A stretch of 64,000 nucleotides of DNA from Glandiceps talaboti (GCF_964340395.1 NC_135555.1:25261725-25325724), one strand, 5' to 3'. Counted from the first letter of the stretch, positions 1 through 14,800 are shown. Notes: generated by a model not told the origin, from the letters alone. Numbers and translations: made by a program.

Positions 1-2976
1 CTGTACGTATATGTATGGTTTGATTACTATTTTAGTATATCTGTACGTATATGTATGGTTTGATTACTATTTTAGTATATCTGTACGTATATATATGGTT
101 TGATTACTATTTTAGTATATATGTACGTATATATACATGTATGGTTTGATTACTATTTTAGTATATCTGTACGTATATGTATGGTTTGATTACTATTTTA
201 GTATATCTGTACGTATATGTATGGTTTGATTACTATTTTAGTGTATCTGTACGTATATATATGGTTTGATTACTATTTTAGTATATATGTACGTATATAT
301 ATGGTTTGATTAGTATTTTAGTATATCTGTACGTATATATATGGTTTGATTACTATTTTAGTATATCTGTACGTATATATATGGTTTGATTACTATTTTA
401 GTATATCTGTACGTATATGTATGGTTTGATTACTATTTTAGTATATCTGTACGTATATGTATGGTTTGATTACTATTTTAGTATATTTGTACGTATATAT
501 ATGGTTTGATAACTATTTTAGTATATCTGTACGTATATGTATGGTTTGATTACTATTTTAGTATATCTGTACGTATATGTATGGTTTGATTACTATTTTA
601 GTATATTTGTACGTATATATATGGTTTGATAACTATTTTAGTATATCTGTACGTATATATATGGTTTGATTACTATTTTAGTATATTTGTACGTATATAT
701 ATGGTTTGATTACTATTTTAGTATATCTGTACGTATATATACATGTATGGTTTGATTACTATTTTAGTATATCTGTACGTATATATACATGTATGGTTTG
801 ATTACTATTTTAGTATATCTGTACGTATATGTATGGTTTGATTACTATTTTAGTATATCTGTACGTATATATATGGTTTGATTACTATTTTAGTATATCT
901 GTACGTATATATATGGTTTGATTACTATTTTAGTATATCTGTATGTATATATATGGTTTGATTACTATTTTAGTATATCTGTACGTATATGTATGGTTTG
1001 ATTACTATTTTAGTATATTTGTACGTATATATACATGTATGGTTTGATTACTATTTTAGTATATCTGTACGTATATATACATGTATGGTTTGATTACTAT
1101 TTTAGTATATTTGTACGTATATATACATGTATGGTTTGATTACTATTTTAGTATATTTGTACGTATATATACATGTATGGTTTGATTACTATTTTAGTAT
1201 ATTTGTACGTATATATACATGTATGGTTTGATTACTATTTTAGTATATTTGTACGTATATATACATGTATGGTTTGATAACTATTTTAGTATATCTGTAC
1301 GTATATGTATGGTTTGATTACTATTTTAGTATATTTGTACGTATATATACATGTATGGTTTCATTACTATTTTAGTATATCTGTACGTATATGTATGGTT
1401 TGATTACTATTTTAGTATATCTGTACGTATATATATGGTTTGATTACTATTTTAGTATATCTGTACGTATATGTATGGTTTGATTACTATTTTAGTATAT
1501 TTGTACGTATATATACATGTATGGTTTGATTACTATTTTAGTATATCTGTACGTATATGTATGGTTTGATTAGTATTTTAGTATATCTGTACATATATGT
1601 ATGGTTTGATTACTATTTTAGTATATCTGTACGTATATATATGGTTTGATTACTATTTTAGTATATCTGTACATATATGTATGATTTGATTATTATTTTA
1701 GTATATCTGTACGTATATATATGGTTTGATTACTATTTTAGTATATCTGTACGTATATGTATGGTTTGATTACTATTTTAGTATATTTGTACGTATATAT
1801 ACATGTATGGTTTGATTACTATTTTAGTATATCTGTACGTATATGTATGGTTTGATTATTATTTTAGTATATCTGTATGTATATATATGGTTTGATTACT
1901 ATTTTAGTATATATGTACGTATATATATGGTTTGATTACTATTTTAGTATATCTGTACGTATATGTATGGTTTGATTATTATTTTAGTATATCTGTACGT
2001 ATATGTATGGTTTGATTATTATTTTAGTATATCTGTACGTATATGTATGGTTTGATTACTATTTTAGTATATCTGTATGTATATATATGGTTTGATTACT
2101 ATTTTAGTATATATGTACGTATATGTATGGTTTGATTACTATTTTAGTATATCTGTACGTATATGTATGGTTTGATTATTATTTTAGTATATCTGTATGT
2201 ATATATACATGTATGGTTTGATTACTATTTTAGTATATATGTACGTATATATATGGTTTGATTACTATTTTAGTATATCTGTACGTAATGGTTTGATTAC
2301 TATTTTAGTATATCTGTACGTATATATATGGTTTGATTACTATTTTAGTATATCTGTACGTATATATATGGTTTGATTACTATTTTAGTATATCTGTACG
2401 TATATGTATGGTTTGATTATTATTTTAGTATATCTGTATGTATGTATATATACATGTATGGTTTGATTACTATTTTAGTATATTTGTACGTATATATATG
2501 GTTTGATTAGTATTTTAGTATATCTGTACGTAATGGTTTGATTACTATTTTAGTGTATCTGTACGTAATGGTTTGATTACTATTTTAGTATATTTGTACG
2601 TATATATATGGTTTGATTAGTATTTTAGTATATCTGTATATATATGTATGGTTTGATTACTATTTTAGTATATCTGTACGTATATGTATGGTTTGATTAT
2701 TATTTTAGTATATCTGTATGTATATATATGGTTTGATTACTATTTTAGTATATTTGTACGTATATATATGGTTTGATTAGTATTTTAGTATATCTGTACG
2801 TAATGGTTTGATTACTATTTTAGTGTATCTGTACGTATATGTATGGTTTGATTACTATTTTAGTATATCTGTACGTATATATATGGTTTGATTACTATTT
2901 TAGTATATCTGTACTTAATGGTTTGATTACTATTTTAGTATATTTGTACGTATATATATGGTTTGATTAGTGTATA
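1..2976. repeat. 40-bp satellite array, runs off the left edge
   Basis: About 70 tandem copies of a unit that includes ctgtacgtatatgtatggtt followed by tgattactattttagtatat. Length variants (33-46 bp) come from gain or loss of TATA/CATG blocks. No coding signal. Confidence 0.97.
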
Positions 2977-2983
2977 TCTGTAG

Positions 2984-3870
2984 CACAGGCACTTGTTTCC
3001 CCGAGATACAATGTACATGTATGTATCAGAACATTTCTATCAGAATACAATAAAATATCAATAATATTGATAATATTGAGCCAACCTTATAAGAAAGGGG
3101 TAAAATTACACTTGTTTCTGTGATCGTACAAGTTCACTCACTGCGAAATATTAGACAAGGTAGGTAACAGAATACCTTTACCGATATGACAACATGAACT
3201 TTCAACCGGCCATTGTACTCGGCAAACATTTCAAAGATTTTACCTTCCAGTTCCCAAATTTAATAATCTTCCGATAAAATGTGTCGTTGTTACAATCTGA
3301 CCATGCCTACCAAAGATATCAACCGATTTCTGACTCCATGTAGGAGAATTGGAGCAGGTAAATTTTTTCTAACTACCTTCCGAGAACGTGATTGATATCG
3401 ATGTTTACATGGTAAATGGAGAGAGCCACTATCGGCTGTAACATGTGCTGCTGTTACATGGTCTAGGGACAATATGCAAAAGAGGTAGTTATAAAAAATT
3501 TATCTGCTCCAATTCTCCTACATAGCAGCAGAAATCGGTTGATATCTTTGGTAGGCATGGTCCGATTGTAACAACGACATGATTTATCGGAAGATTATCA
3601 AATTTGGGAACTAGGAAGTAACAGGAGGTAAAATCTTCGAAATGTTTGCCGAGTACAATGGCTGATTGAAAGTTCATGTTGTCATATGGTAATGGTGTTC
3701 TGTTACCTACCTTGTCTAATATTTCATGTGCGTGAACTTGTACGATCATTAATAGAAACAAGTATAATTTTACCCCTTTCTTATATAGTTAGCTAAATAC
3801 ATCAATATTATCGATATCATCAACATTTTATTGTATTCTGATACATATCTCGGGGAAACAAGTGCCTGTG
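2984..3870. mobile_element. foldback (long inverted repeat) element
   Basis: Two arms of about 395 bp, roughly 2984-3378 and 3483-3870, are inverted copies of each other (outer ends CACAGGCACTTG and CAAGTGCCTGTG) around a spacer of about 100 bp. ATCTGTA flanks both sides and looks like a target-site duplication inside the 40-bp satellite. No transposase is encoded, so this is a non-autonomous element. Short open frames inside it are palindrome shadows. Confidence 0.85.
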
Positions 3871-3879
3871 ATCTGTACA

Positions 3880-6090
3880 TATGTAATATTTTTTGTAACT
3901 GATCATTCTTTGATTCTCTTGTCAGATAAACTATTCTCTGCTATACTTTTATGCAATGTGGTACCTGAGTCTGACACATGCAATACATACAGTGAACATA
4001 CATGTATACATCTATAGTTCACTGACATGTTATTAATATGCAAATTGACTACATATAGCAAATATCAACATGATCAATGAATGTGTCAATTTCATTGGGT
4101 CATACCATTAATTGTAGGGGTGTTTACAATTATACAATGTAATTTATTTGTTATTGTAAGTAGGGTGTCCATTTTACTGCTAGAGTCATTAGTATCATCG
4201 TGGTACATTTTGTTTTTTGGTAATTTATAGAACAACAATAATACCCTGCATTACGTTCTTTGATCACTTCATGACATCTGTTCAATTGTAATATTTTCTT
4301 CCCCTCATATGACAGTAGTGTGTACACATGTACCATTGCTGACTTCCCCTTGAGCAGAATAGAATGTTCTATTCTAATTAGCTTTCCAGCATATGTCCCA
4401 CTTGTTACATGTATGTGATGTTTAAAATTCCATTCAAAACGAGTCTATAGGCTGACACACCTAGACTAGACTCTACCTGAGTTGGAAATTTCTAGTATGA
4501 ATATAGGAAAGCTATTGTAAAAAATGAAAGAGATCACTATTTCAGTGTAACTAATAGTTATTCTGAAATTTGTGTTCATTCACATCATTTTACTGGAAAA
4601 ATTCTGCCATCTGGTCCGTCAGTCCTGAAATAATTTGGTAAGCCATTATTTTAAATCATAATTATTTCTGTATTTCCAATTATAGTTGACTGTAGTTTTT
4701 GACATACATCTATCGTGTACATCAAATATCAATATTTTGGTAGTATTTTAATATATCATTGTGACATGTAAGCATGATAATTTTAGAATTTGTCATTTTT
4801 ATGCAGCCAATGTGTCAAAAGACTGTGTGGTTAATTTATTGCTGCATGTCAGAATGTAAAATGGATGTACAATAAATGTATTGACATGTCAATTTAGTCA
4901 ATTTAATAGAAGTCGGAGGCAAAGGAAACAAATTTACATGTATGCTGTCAACCTAAGGATCAACATACAATATTTAAATATACATAGTACCAAGGATAAG
5001 ATTATCAGGGTTAGTAGTAGTAGTTCAACCCAACCAGTATCAAGGGTCTTAGACTACCAGGGTTAGTAGTAGTAATTCAACCCAACCAGTATTAAGCAGG
5101 GGTCAAAATAATGAAAACATTTCACTTGTCCACTGGGCAAGTAGAAAACAAAAAGTACTTGCCCAAATCAAAAAGTGCTTGCCCATTCCACAAATAGTGG
5201 TGTATTTTTCTGTGGCTAACAAATGCACTGTTGGGATTGATTAGTCCTTCTTTTGTTTATTATCAAAAAATGTCACTTTGAAAGTTTCTGTGGGTACTGA
5301 AAAGTTTTCTCCAAAATAAACAGGAGTCCTAGATAATATCAATTTTCATGACCTAATTAATATTCATACTATAGCATAGCATACAATGTTTTGTTCAACT
5401 GTAAAAAGTAGTTGTTAAAATAATCACAAGTATTTCAGCACTTTCATAAGCTATCAAAATAAAAAATTAACATTTATTTCAAAATATAAAATCTTTCTAA
5501 GTATTTCCTTTTGCACCATGTCAATATATTTTCTTTCCTTCCTCATCCACACCAACTATTTTTCTCCCAGTATGATTTGTTCATTTTTTCCTAGTAATAT
5601 TTTAAAATAAAATCACTGTTGCAAAATTTGCAGTTGATTCAAACACCCAAAACCTGAAAAATCATGCTGTAATTTACTATTGATGAACAATATTCAATGA
5701 GTCACTGGTCATTCCAGGTATGTTTTCTTGATAGAGTAAACAAAGTTAATTAAATTTCATATCACTAGGTGCATACACATGATGGATGTGATTGTATTGA
5801 GTAGTTTGTAGTATGAATGTCCTGCGTAATAATATCAAGCAAATACATAGTGGTATGAAATACTCTGTCAATTGGGATGTAATTGCTATTTTCGTCGTGT
5901 AACATAGCGATATACGTGTGTGACATTGAATGTTGACACAGGCGTGTATCCAGTTTGTTGACACGTGTCAGCTTCGATTGGAAGTCACGTTGGCGTCAGG
6001 GTGTCTCATCGAAAATCAAAACATAAACAATGAGTGTATGGAGTTTTTCCTGGAAAGAATATGACACCATCAAATTATTAGCCGGGGTAC
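3880..6090. other. upstream region with no recognised gene
   Basis: AT-rich, unconvincing short frames only. It contains a two-copy repeat of about 50 bp (about 4995-5095, with gggttagtagtagta) and, at 5110-5195, several inverted and direct cttgccc/gggcaag blocks suggesting a transposon relic. The missing first ATP9 exon or promoter could lie here, but I cannot point to it. Confidence 0.5.
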
Positions 6091-6093
6091 AAG

Positions 6094-6157
6094 ATAAATG
6101 CCATCCTGGCAATACACGCCTCCTACGTCGGCGTGTATTTACCCGGACGGCATTTAT
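6094..6157. repeat. short inverted repeat next to the (TACA)n tract
   Basis: Arms 6094-6120 and 6130-6157 are imperfect inverted copies (ATAAATGCC... and ...GGCATTTAT, with AATACACGCC / GGCGTGTATT inside). It abuts the microsatellite that starts at about 6159, an arrangement seen in MITE-type elements with microsatellite tails. Confidence 0.6.
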
Positions 6158-6158
6158 T

Positions 6159-6294
6159 ACATACATACATACATGTACATACATAAATACATACATACAT
6201 GCATACATGTACATACATACATACATACATACGTACATACATACATACATACATACATACATACATACATACATACATACATACACATACACAC

Positions 6295-6347
<53 letters not shown>

Positions 6348-6365
6348 CAAATATACATATGTACA
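6159..6365. repeat. (TACA)n / (TATACA)n microsatellite
   Basis: Tetramer TACA repeats followed by hexamer ATACAT repeats. Open frames in both orientations are low-complexity artefacts. It ends about 100 bases before the e1 acceptor. Confidence 0.95.
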
Positions 6366-6462
6366 TGATATACAAAATGTAGTTTGCAAGGTATAACTAT
6401 TTTCCACAGAGTTGCCTGAAGTCTCTGCCCCTCTATTAAAAATTTCTTTTTTATTCGTACAG

Positions 6463-6633
6463 ATTAATTTCAGAAGATGATTCTTCCTCATTAGACGAAG
6501 TGCCCTTAATGATGTCGGAGGACGGTTTTGACAGTGAAAATGACAGTTTAACAAGGCCTAGGAAACAGAGAAGGACCTATGGCAGTCGGATAGCATGGTG
6601 TTTATGCTGCGGATGGAAAGACAGTTTATACAG
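6463..6633 (+). CDS. ATP9A/B: ATP9 exon e1 (first visible coding exon)
   Basis: Cytosolic N-terminal tail, residues 1-57, with [19 protein letters not shown] aligning to the ATP9B tail. The donor CAG|gtaaaa after 6633 is clear and leaves two bases (AG) for the next exon. The acceptor is ambiguous: cag at 6460-6462 or cag at 6471-6473, eleven bases apart. Both keep the frame only if an upstream exon exists (ending in phase 2 or phase 1 respectively). An in-frame ATG lies at 6509, but conserved residues upstream of it argue against it being the real start. Confidence 0.85.
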
Positions 6634-8815
6634 GTAAAATGTAGTTATTTACTGTATTATATTCTGACAACATTCTGATTGTGAAGTCACAGTAGTCTTT
6701 TCAGTGACATAGATGTTCATAACATTAATAGTATCCCAAACATTGTAACATAACATTAATAGTATCCCAAACATTGTAACATAACATTAATAGTATCCCA
6801 AACATTGTAACATAACGTTAATAGTATCCCAAACATTGTAACATAACATTAATAGCAACCCAAACATTGTAACATAACATTAATAGTATCCCAAACATTG
6901 TAACATAACATTAATAGCAACCCAAACATTGTAACATAACATTAATAGTATCCCAAACATTGTAACATAACATTGATAGCAACCCAAACATTGTAACATA
7001 ACATTAATAGTATCCCAAACATTGTAACATAACATCTATAGTATCCCAAACATTGTAACATAACATTAATAGTAACCCAAACATTGTAACTAGACATTTA
7101 TCATAATGTTGTTTTGAGTATCAAGGTATTACAGACCATCTTAAGTTAGACATGATTATACTACATTTTTTGTATTTTGAAAATCCAGTATACATGTACA
7201 ATGTAAGCCTTACATGTATGTGCCATGTGGAAGTAGGCCTACCATTGAAGTTACATTAAAGGTGATTCAAAATGCTCACATTCACTATCGCTAATTTGCT
7301 AGACTACATGTTTGTGAAATGCATTCTGGTTTTAAAACTTTTCAAAAGCGTCTGCAAACACCTTAAAATGACCCTTTTTCAGTCACTTCCCTTCGGATTT
7401 ACTTCGAGAGTTTTCGGGTATTTCCGGTCCCACCTAGACCACAGGATTTTACGATGTCATAAGGAGACATGGTTAGCACGTAGCCTATGACGAGCGTAGT
7501 CAACAGGTGAATAAAACTCAACAGCATTGTGAAAAAATACATTGCTAGTGGTTGTAACAGACATCAGTAAACAAAAACTACAGTCTACATGTCTTATTAA
7601 CCAACATTTACCGATATTTACTCACATTTTCTCACTAATTGTCAGTGTCTGTGGGTATAAATGCTAAAATATTATCTCCCCATATTATGGCAAAATAAAT
7701 CAAAACGGCTAGACTACAGTGTAGACATAAATAAACACTTGTAATGTCGCTCGCGTGTTCAATTTATTTATCTGATTTTTTTATTATTTGCCGAGGAGAA
7801 GCATTACAGTACATGTATCTTCGACAGGCATGGCGTCGACAGCATATTATAGCCCACTATACTCGACTATACTCACTGATGTCGCCTTTTAAACAGCGCA
7901 TTTAGCAACAAGTAAACATATTTATCTTGAATAAATATACTAGCTATTAGATTGCCATATTATCAGCAATAAAATTGTAAAGAATTGAGGATTATTTACC
8001 CAATCGTATATGACCAAGTTGAGTTGACAAATTGTAATGAATTCACAAGTACATGGAATATTCCTATATGACCAAGTTGAGTTGACAAATTGTAATGAAT
8101 TCACAAGTTCATGGAATATTCCTATATGACCAAGTTAAGTTGACAAATTGCAATGAATTCACAAGTTCATGGAATATTCCTATATGACCAAGTTGAGTTG
8201 ACAAATTGTAATGAATTCACAAGTTCATGGAATATTCCTATATGACCAAGTTGAGTTGACAAATTGCAATGAATTCACAAGTACGTGGAATATTCCTAAA
8301 TGACCAAGTTGAGTTGACAAATTGTAATGAATTCACAAGTTCATGGAATATTCCAAGTTGAGGTGACAAATTGCAATGAATTCACAAGTACATGGAATAT
8401 TCCTATATGACCAAGTTAAGTTGACAAATTGCAATGAATTCACAAGTACATGGAATATTCCTATATGACCAAGTTGAGTTGACAAATTGCAATGAATTCA
8501 CACAAGGTGGTCATACAATGTATGTGTAAATTAGTGATGCTAGCTATAAATGAGTTCAGTAATTCATAGATAGGTTTTTAATTTTTAACCCCCCTCCGGG
8601 AGGGGGGTGGAGGGGGTTACTACAATGGGTTTTGTCTGTTCATGTGTTTGTCCATCAGTCCATCTGTGCAGTATCTGTCCATCCATAATACATCAAAAAC
8701 ATATAAACACAAGTTATGCCTCATTAATGATTTTTTAAAAAAAAAAGAAAAGGTACAGATGTGTGTGTATGTGTGTGTATGTGTGTGTGTGTATGTGTGT
8801 GTATGTGTGTGTATA

Positions 8816-8850
<35 letters not shown>

Positions 8851-11800
8851 GTGTGTGTATGTGTGTATGTAAATTAAGTATGCAAATTAAGTATGATAAA
8901 GAATCAGAGAGTGAGCCAGTAAGTGTATAAATTATTTTATTCTCAAATATACAGGTACATGTACAATATACAGGATGTCAGTATTTGGCCCAGATACATT
9001 TTACTGTGTGTTTGTAAAGGTGGTCCTGGTTATTTTTCTGTTTCTCATGACCCAACCAACGCTTTGTATTTATGGCACTTCCTCTATTCATTTTAAAAAG
9101 TTAATGTCTGCTGTGGCTAGATAGAAAAACACAATGTCACTAATGCTAGATGGTGACAGCACAAATATGGAATCATTTATGACAGAAATTGGAGATCTTT
9201 AGTAAATCAAATGATTCATACCAGTACATGCCAGTACAATTGTGATTTTTGTGACATCCAGACTGTTAACAGTATAATTATGAATTTAAAATATCACCAA
9301 CATGTACACAAAATTATTTTTTGTGTACTTTCAAGCCAAGTGAATGATCTGTCATTGTAAATGTGTCAAAAGGAGAAACCTAGAAATCAAATAGTTTGTA
9401 TCACCATAATCTAATTATCAATGTTTTCAAGGGTATGGTATGCAAAGTTTTACTGATAACTGTATTAACTATAATTGATGCAGCCTTTAAGGTAATCACA
9501 TAGTTCCCTTTTATTTGGAGTGGCATTAGGGATGATCACACAAATGTCACACAATCTTGTTTAGGTGAAAATCATCTTATTTCCCCTAAAGTGCAATACT
9601 AAACATTTTATATGATGTACATGTAAACTATGATGAAAACTGTAGTTGTCACACCACTACATGTAAACTATGATGAAAACTGTAGTTGTCACACCACTAC
9701 ATGTAAACTATGATGAAAACTGTAGTTGTCACACCACTACATGTAAACTATGATGAAAACTGTAGTTGTCACACCACTACATGTAAACTATGATGAAAAC
9801 TGTAGTTGTCACACCACTACATGTAAACTATGATGAAAACTGTAGTTGTCACACCACTACATGTAAACTATGATGAAAACTGTAGTTGTCACACCACTAC
9901 ATGTAAACTATGATGAAAACTGTAGTTGTCACACCACTACATGTAAACTATGATGAAAACTGTAGTTGTCACACCACTACATGTAAACTATGATGAAAAC
10001 TGTAGTTGTCACACCACTACATGTAAACTATGATGAAAACTGTAGTTGTCACACCACTACATGTAAACTATGATGAAAACTGTAGTTGTCACACCACTAC
10101 ATGTAAACTATGATGAAAACTGTAGTTGTCACACCACTACATGTAAACTATGATGAAAACTGTAGTTGTCACACCACTACATGTAAACTATGATGAAAAC
10201 TGTAGTTGTCACACCACTACATGTAAACTATGATGAAAACTGTAGTTGTCACACCACTACATGTAAACTATGATGAAAACTGTAGCTGTCACACCATTAC
10301 ATGTAAACTATGATGAAAACTGTAGTTGTCACACCACTACATGTAAACTATGATGAAAACTGTAGTTGTCACACCACTACATGTAAACTATGATGAAAAC
10401 TGTAGCTGTCACACCACTGTATGTAAACTATGATGAAAACTGTAGCTGTCACACCACTACATGTAAACTATGACGAAAACTGTAGTTGTCACACCACTAC
10501 ATGTAAACTATGATGAAAACTGTAGTTGTCACACCACTACATGTAAACTATGATGAAAACTGTAGTTGTCACACCACTACATGTAAACTATGACGAAAAC
10601 TGTAGTTGTCACACCACTGCATGTAAACTATGATGAAAACTGTAGTTGTCACACCACTACATGTAAACTATGATGAAAACTGTAGTTGTCACACCACTAC
10701 ATGTAAACTATGATGAAAACTGTAGCTGTCACACCACTACATGTAAACTATGATGAAAACTGTAGTTGTCACACCACTGTATGTAAACTATGATGAAAAC
10801 TGTAGTTGTCACACCACTGTATGTAAACTATGATGAAAACTGTAGTTGTCACACCACTACATGTAAACTATGATGAAAACTGTAGTTGTCACACCACTAC
10901 ATTGAAACTGTAGCTGTCACACCACTACTTGTAAACTATGATGAAAACTGTAGTTGTCACACTACTACATGTATGGTCGATGTAGTTAAAAGTGTGAAAA
11001 TGAAGTTCAGCAATTGCATTGACAAAGTTCACTCATTGAGCTTATATGACATTGTGCAGTCGTCCCTTAGATACACAGTAAAAGTAGTTCCAGTCATTCA
11101 GTAGACTTGTAGAGGACAAAAATGGCAGAGTCTTTGACTCATTTAGATTTTGTATTAATATTTTATAGCAAACTAGAGTCCTTGAAGAACAGATGTGTCA
11201 AGAAAAAGGAGTTGAAACCGAGGACCGTTCCCATAGGGAAGAGAGCTGTGTATCAGGACAAATACTCCCCAAATATTATTCGAAATCAAAAGTATAGTGT
11301 GATATCATTTATTCCATTGGTAAGTACCAATCAGAATTCAGAATATAGTGTGATATAATTTATTCCATTGGTAAGTACCAATCAGAATTCAGAATATAGT
11401 GTGATATAATTTATTCCATTGGTAAGTACCAATCAGAATTCAGAATATAGTGTGATATAATTTATTCCATTGGTAAGTACCAATCAGAATTCAGAATATA
11501 GTGTGATATCATTTATTCCATTGGTACATGTAAGTACGAATCAAAATATACTTTCATGACGCTAGTGTAACAAGTGAAAATGCACGAGAAAAGACTGCAA
11601 GCACAAGTGCATATAAGCCTAGGTACCCACACTGTCAGTCATACAGCATAGCATTCTATTATGACATATCTTTATTGGAAACTGTATATTTTCATTTAAA
11701 AATCATACTGTGCAATCATGCACTTTTGTGTACAAGATCGTGTGCTCATTCCCATATTTGTATACAGGTATGTAATACAGGTTTGTATACAGGTATGTAA

Positions 11801-14800
11801 TACAGCTTTGTATACAGGTATGTAATACAGATGTAGGTGTGTAATACAGATTTGTATACAGGTATGTAATACAGGTTTGTATACAGGTATGTAATACAGC
11901 TTTGTATACAGGTATGTAATACAGATGTAGGTGTGTAATACAGATTTGTATACAGGTATGTAAACAGGTATGTAATACAGGTATGTAATACAGATGTAGA
12001 TGTGTAATACAGCTTTGTATACAGGTATGTAATACAGATGTAGGTGTGTAATACAGATTTGTATACAGGTATGTAATACAGGTTTGTATACAGGTATGTA
12101 ATACAGGTTTGTATACAGGTGTGTAATACAGATGTAGATGTGTAATACAGGTTTGTATACAGGTATGTAATACAGATGTAGGTATGTAATACAGGTTTGT
12201 ATACAGGTATGTAATACAGATGTAGGTGTGTAATACAGGTTTGTATATAGATTTGTATACATGTACATTGTATGTATACAGGTATGTGATGCTATATTGT
12301 CATGTTAACTGCACAGAAATCTAATTGTGACATCATTTTCTAGTTGAGAATAGAGCCTTCTATTTGTACAAAAAACTCTTTAAAACTCTTGTACATGTGT
12401 AGATTTTACATCCTTAATCTACTTCCTGGCAATGTATTTCAAAACTGACAACCATTATTTCTTTTTTCATTTCAGGTGCTTTACAACCAGTTCAAGTTTT
12501 TCCTCAACTTGTATTTCTTATTAGTAGCACTGTCTCAGTTTATACCAGCTGTTAGGATTGGTTACCTATATACATACTGGTTACCACTGGTAAGTTATAG
12601 CACTGTCTCAGTTTATACCAGCTGTTAGGATTGGTTACCTATATACATACTGGTTACCACTGGTAAGTTATAGCACTGTCTCAGTTTATACCAGCTGTTA
12701 GGATTGGTTACCTATATACATACTGGTTACCACTGGTAAGTTAGCACTATCTAAGTTTATACAAGCTGTTAGGATTGGTTACCTATATACATAGTGGTTA
12801 CCACTGGTAAGTTAGCACTATCTCAGTTTATACCAGCTGTTAGGATTGGTTACCTATATACATACTGGTTACCACTGGTAAGTTAGCACTATCTAAGTTT
12901 ATACAAGCTGTTAGGATTGGTTACCTATATACATAGTGGTTACCACTGGTAAGTTAGCACTGTCTCAGTTTATACCAGCTGTTAGGATTGGTTACCTATA
13001 TACATACTGGTTACCACTGGTAAGTTAGCACTATCTAAGTTTATACAAGCTGTTAGGATTGGTTACCTATATACATAGTGGTTACCACTGGTAAGTTAGC
13101 ACTATCTCAGTTTATACCAGCTACATGTATAAAGATTGGTTACCTATATACATACTGTTACCTCTATTAAGTTATAGCACTGTCTCAGTTTATACCAGCT
13201 GTTAGGATTGGTTACCTACATGTACATACATGCAGCACTGTTACCACTAAGTGACAATGGCAGTGGTAGAACCAACAGCTTACAGATTCTAATCTGACCA
13301 CTCTAACCAATCATCTTGTGTCTTCTGTAGGGGTTTGTAATATTTGTCACAATGTGTCGAGAAGCTGTGGATGATTTTAGAAGATTCCGACGAGACAGGG
13401 AAGTTAACTGTCAGTTGTACAGTAAGCTAACCAAGGAAGGCATTATCAAAATTCCCAGTTCTGATATCAAGGTGTCTGATATCATCTTTGTAGAAAAGGT
13501 AAGTGTTACAGCAGAAACCCAGTGTGATATACTCTGGGCTATTTACATGTCAGTGCTTGCAGTGTGAGCCCAGTGTGATATACTCTGGGCTATTTACATG
13601 TCAGTGCTTGCAGTGTGAGCCCAGTGTGGTATACTCGGGGCTATTTACATGTCAGTGCTTGCAGTGTGAGCCCAGTGTGGTATACTCTGGGCTATTTACA
13701 TGTCAGTGCTTGCAGTGTGAGCCCAGTGTGGTATACTCTGGGCTATTTACATGTCAGTGCTTGCAGTGTGGTATACTCTGGGCTATTTACATGTCAGTGC
13801 TTGCAGTGTGAGCCCAGTGTGATATACTCTGGGCTATTTACATGTCAGTGCTTGCAGTGTGAGCCCAGTGTGGTATACTCTGGGCTATTTACTTGTCAGT
13901 GCTTGCAGTGTGAGCCCAGTGTGATATACTCTGGGCTATTTACATGTCAGTGCTTGCAGTGTGAGCCCAGTGTGATATACTCTGGGCTATTTACATGTCA
14001 GTGCTTGCAGTGTGAGCCCAGTGTGGTATACTCTGGGCTATTTACATGTCAGTGCTTGCAGTGTGAGCCCAGTGTGGTATACTCTGGGCTATTTACATGT
14101 CAGTGCTTGCAGTGTGAGCCCAGTGTGGTATACTCTGGGCTATTTACATGTCAGTGCTTGCAGTGTGAGCCCAGTGTGATATACTCTGGGCTATTTACAT
14201 GTCAGTGCTTGCAGTGTGAGCCCAGTGTGATATACTCTGGGCTATTTACATGACAGTGCTTGCAGTGTGAGCCCAGTGTGGTATACTCTGGGCTATTTAC
14301 ATGTCAGTGCTTGCAGTGTGAGCCCAGTGTGGTATACTCTGGGCTATTTACATGTCAGTGCTTGCAGTGTGAGCCCAGTGTGGTATACTCTGGGCTATTT
14401 ACATGTCAGTGCTTGCAGTGTGAGCCCAGTGTGATATACTCGGGGCTATTTACATGTCAGTGCTTGCAGTGTGAGCCCAGTGTGATATACTCGGGGCTAT
14501 TTACATGTCAGTGCTTGCAGTGTGAGCCCAGTGTGATATACTCGGGGCTATTTACATGTCAGTGCTTGCAGTGTGAGCCCAGTGTGATATACTCTGGGCT
14601 ATTTACATGTCAGTGCTTGCAGTGTGAGCCCAGTGTGGTATACTCTGGGCTATTTACATGTCAGTGCTTGCAGTGTGAGCCCAGTGTGATATACTCTGGG
14701 CTATTTACATGTCAGTGCTTGCAGTGTGAGCCCAGTGTGATATACTCGGGGCTATTTACATGTCAGTGCTTGCAGTGTGAGCCCAGTGTGGTATACTCTG

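Noticed and set aside
3290-3761. Two short minus-strand frames as small genes
   Set aside because: They fall in the two arms of the foldback element and mirror each other.
6030-6086. ATG at 6030 as the first ATP9 exon
   Set aside because: The peptide does not resemble ATP9 N-termini, and its possible donor leaves phase 0, which does not fit e1.
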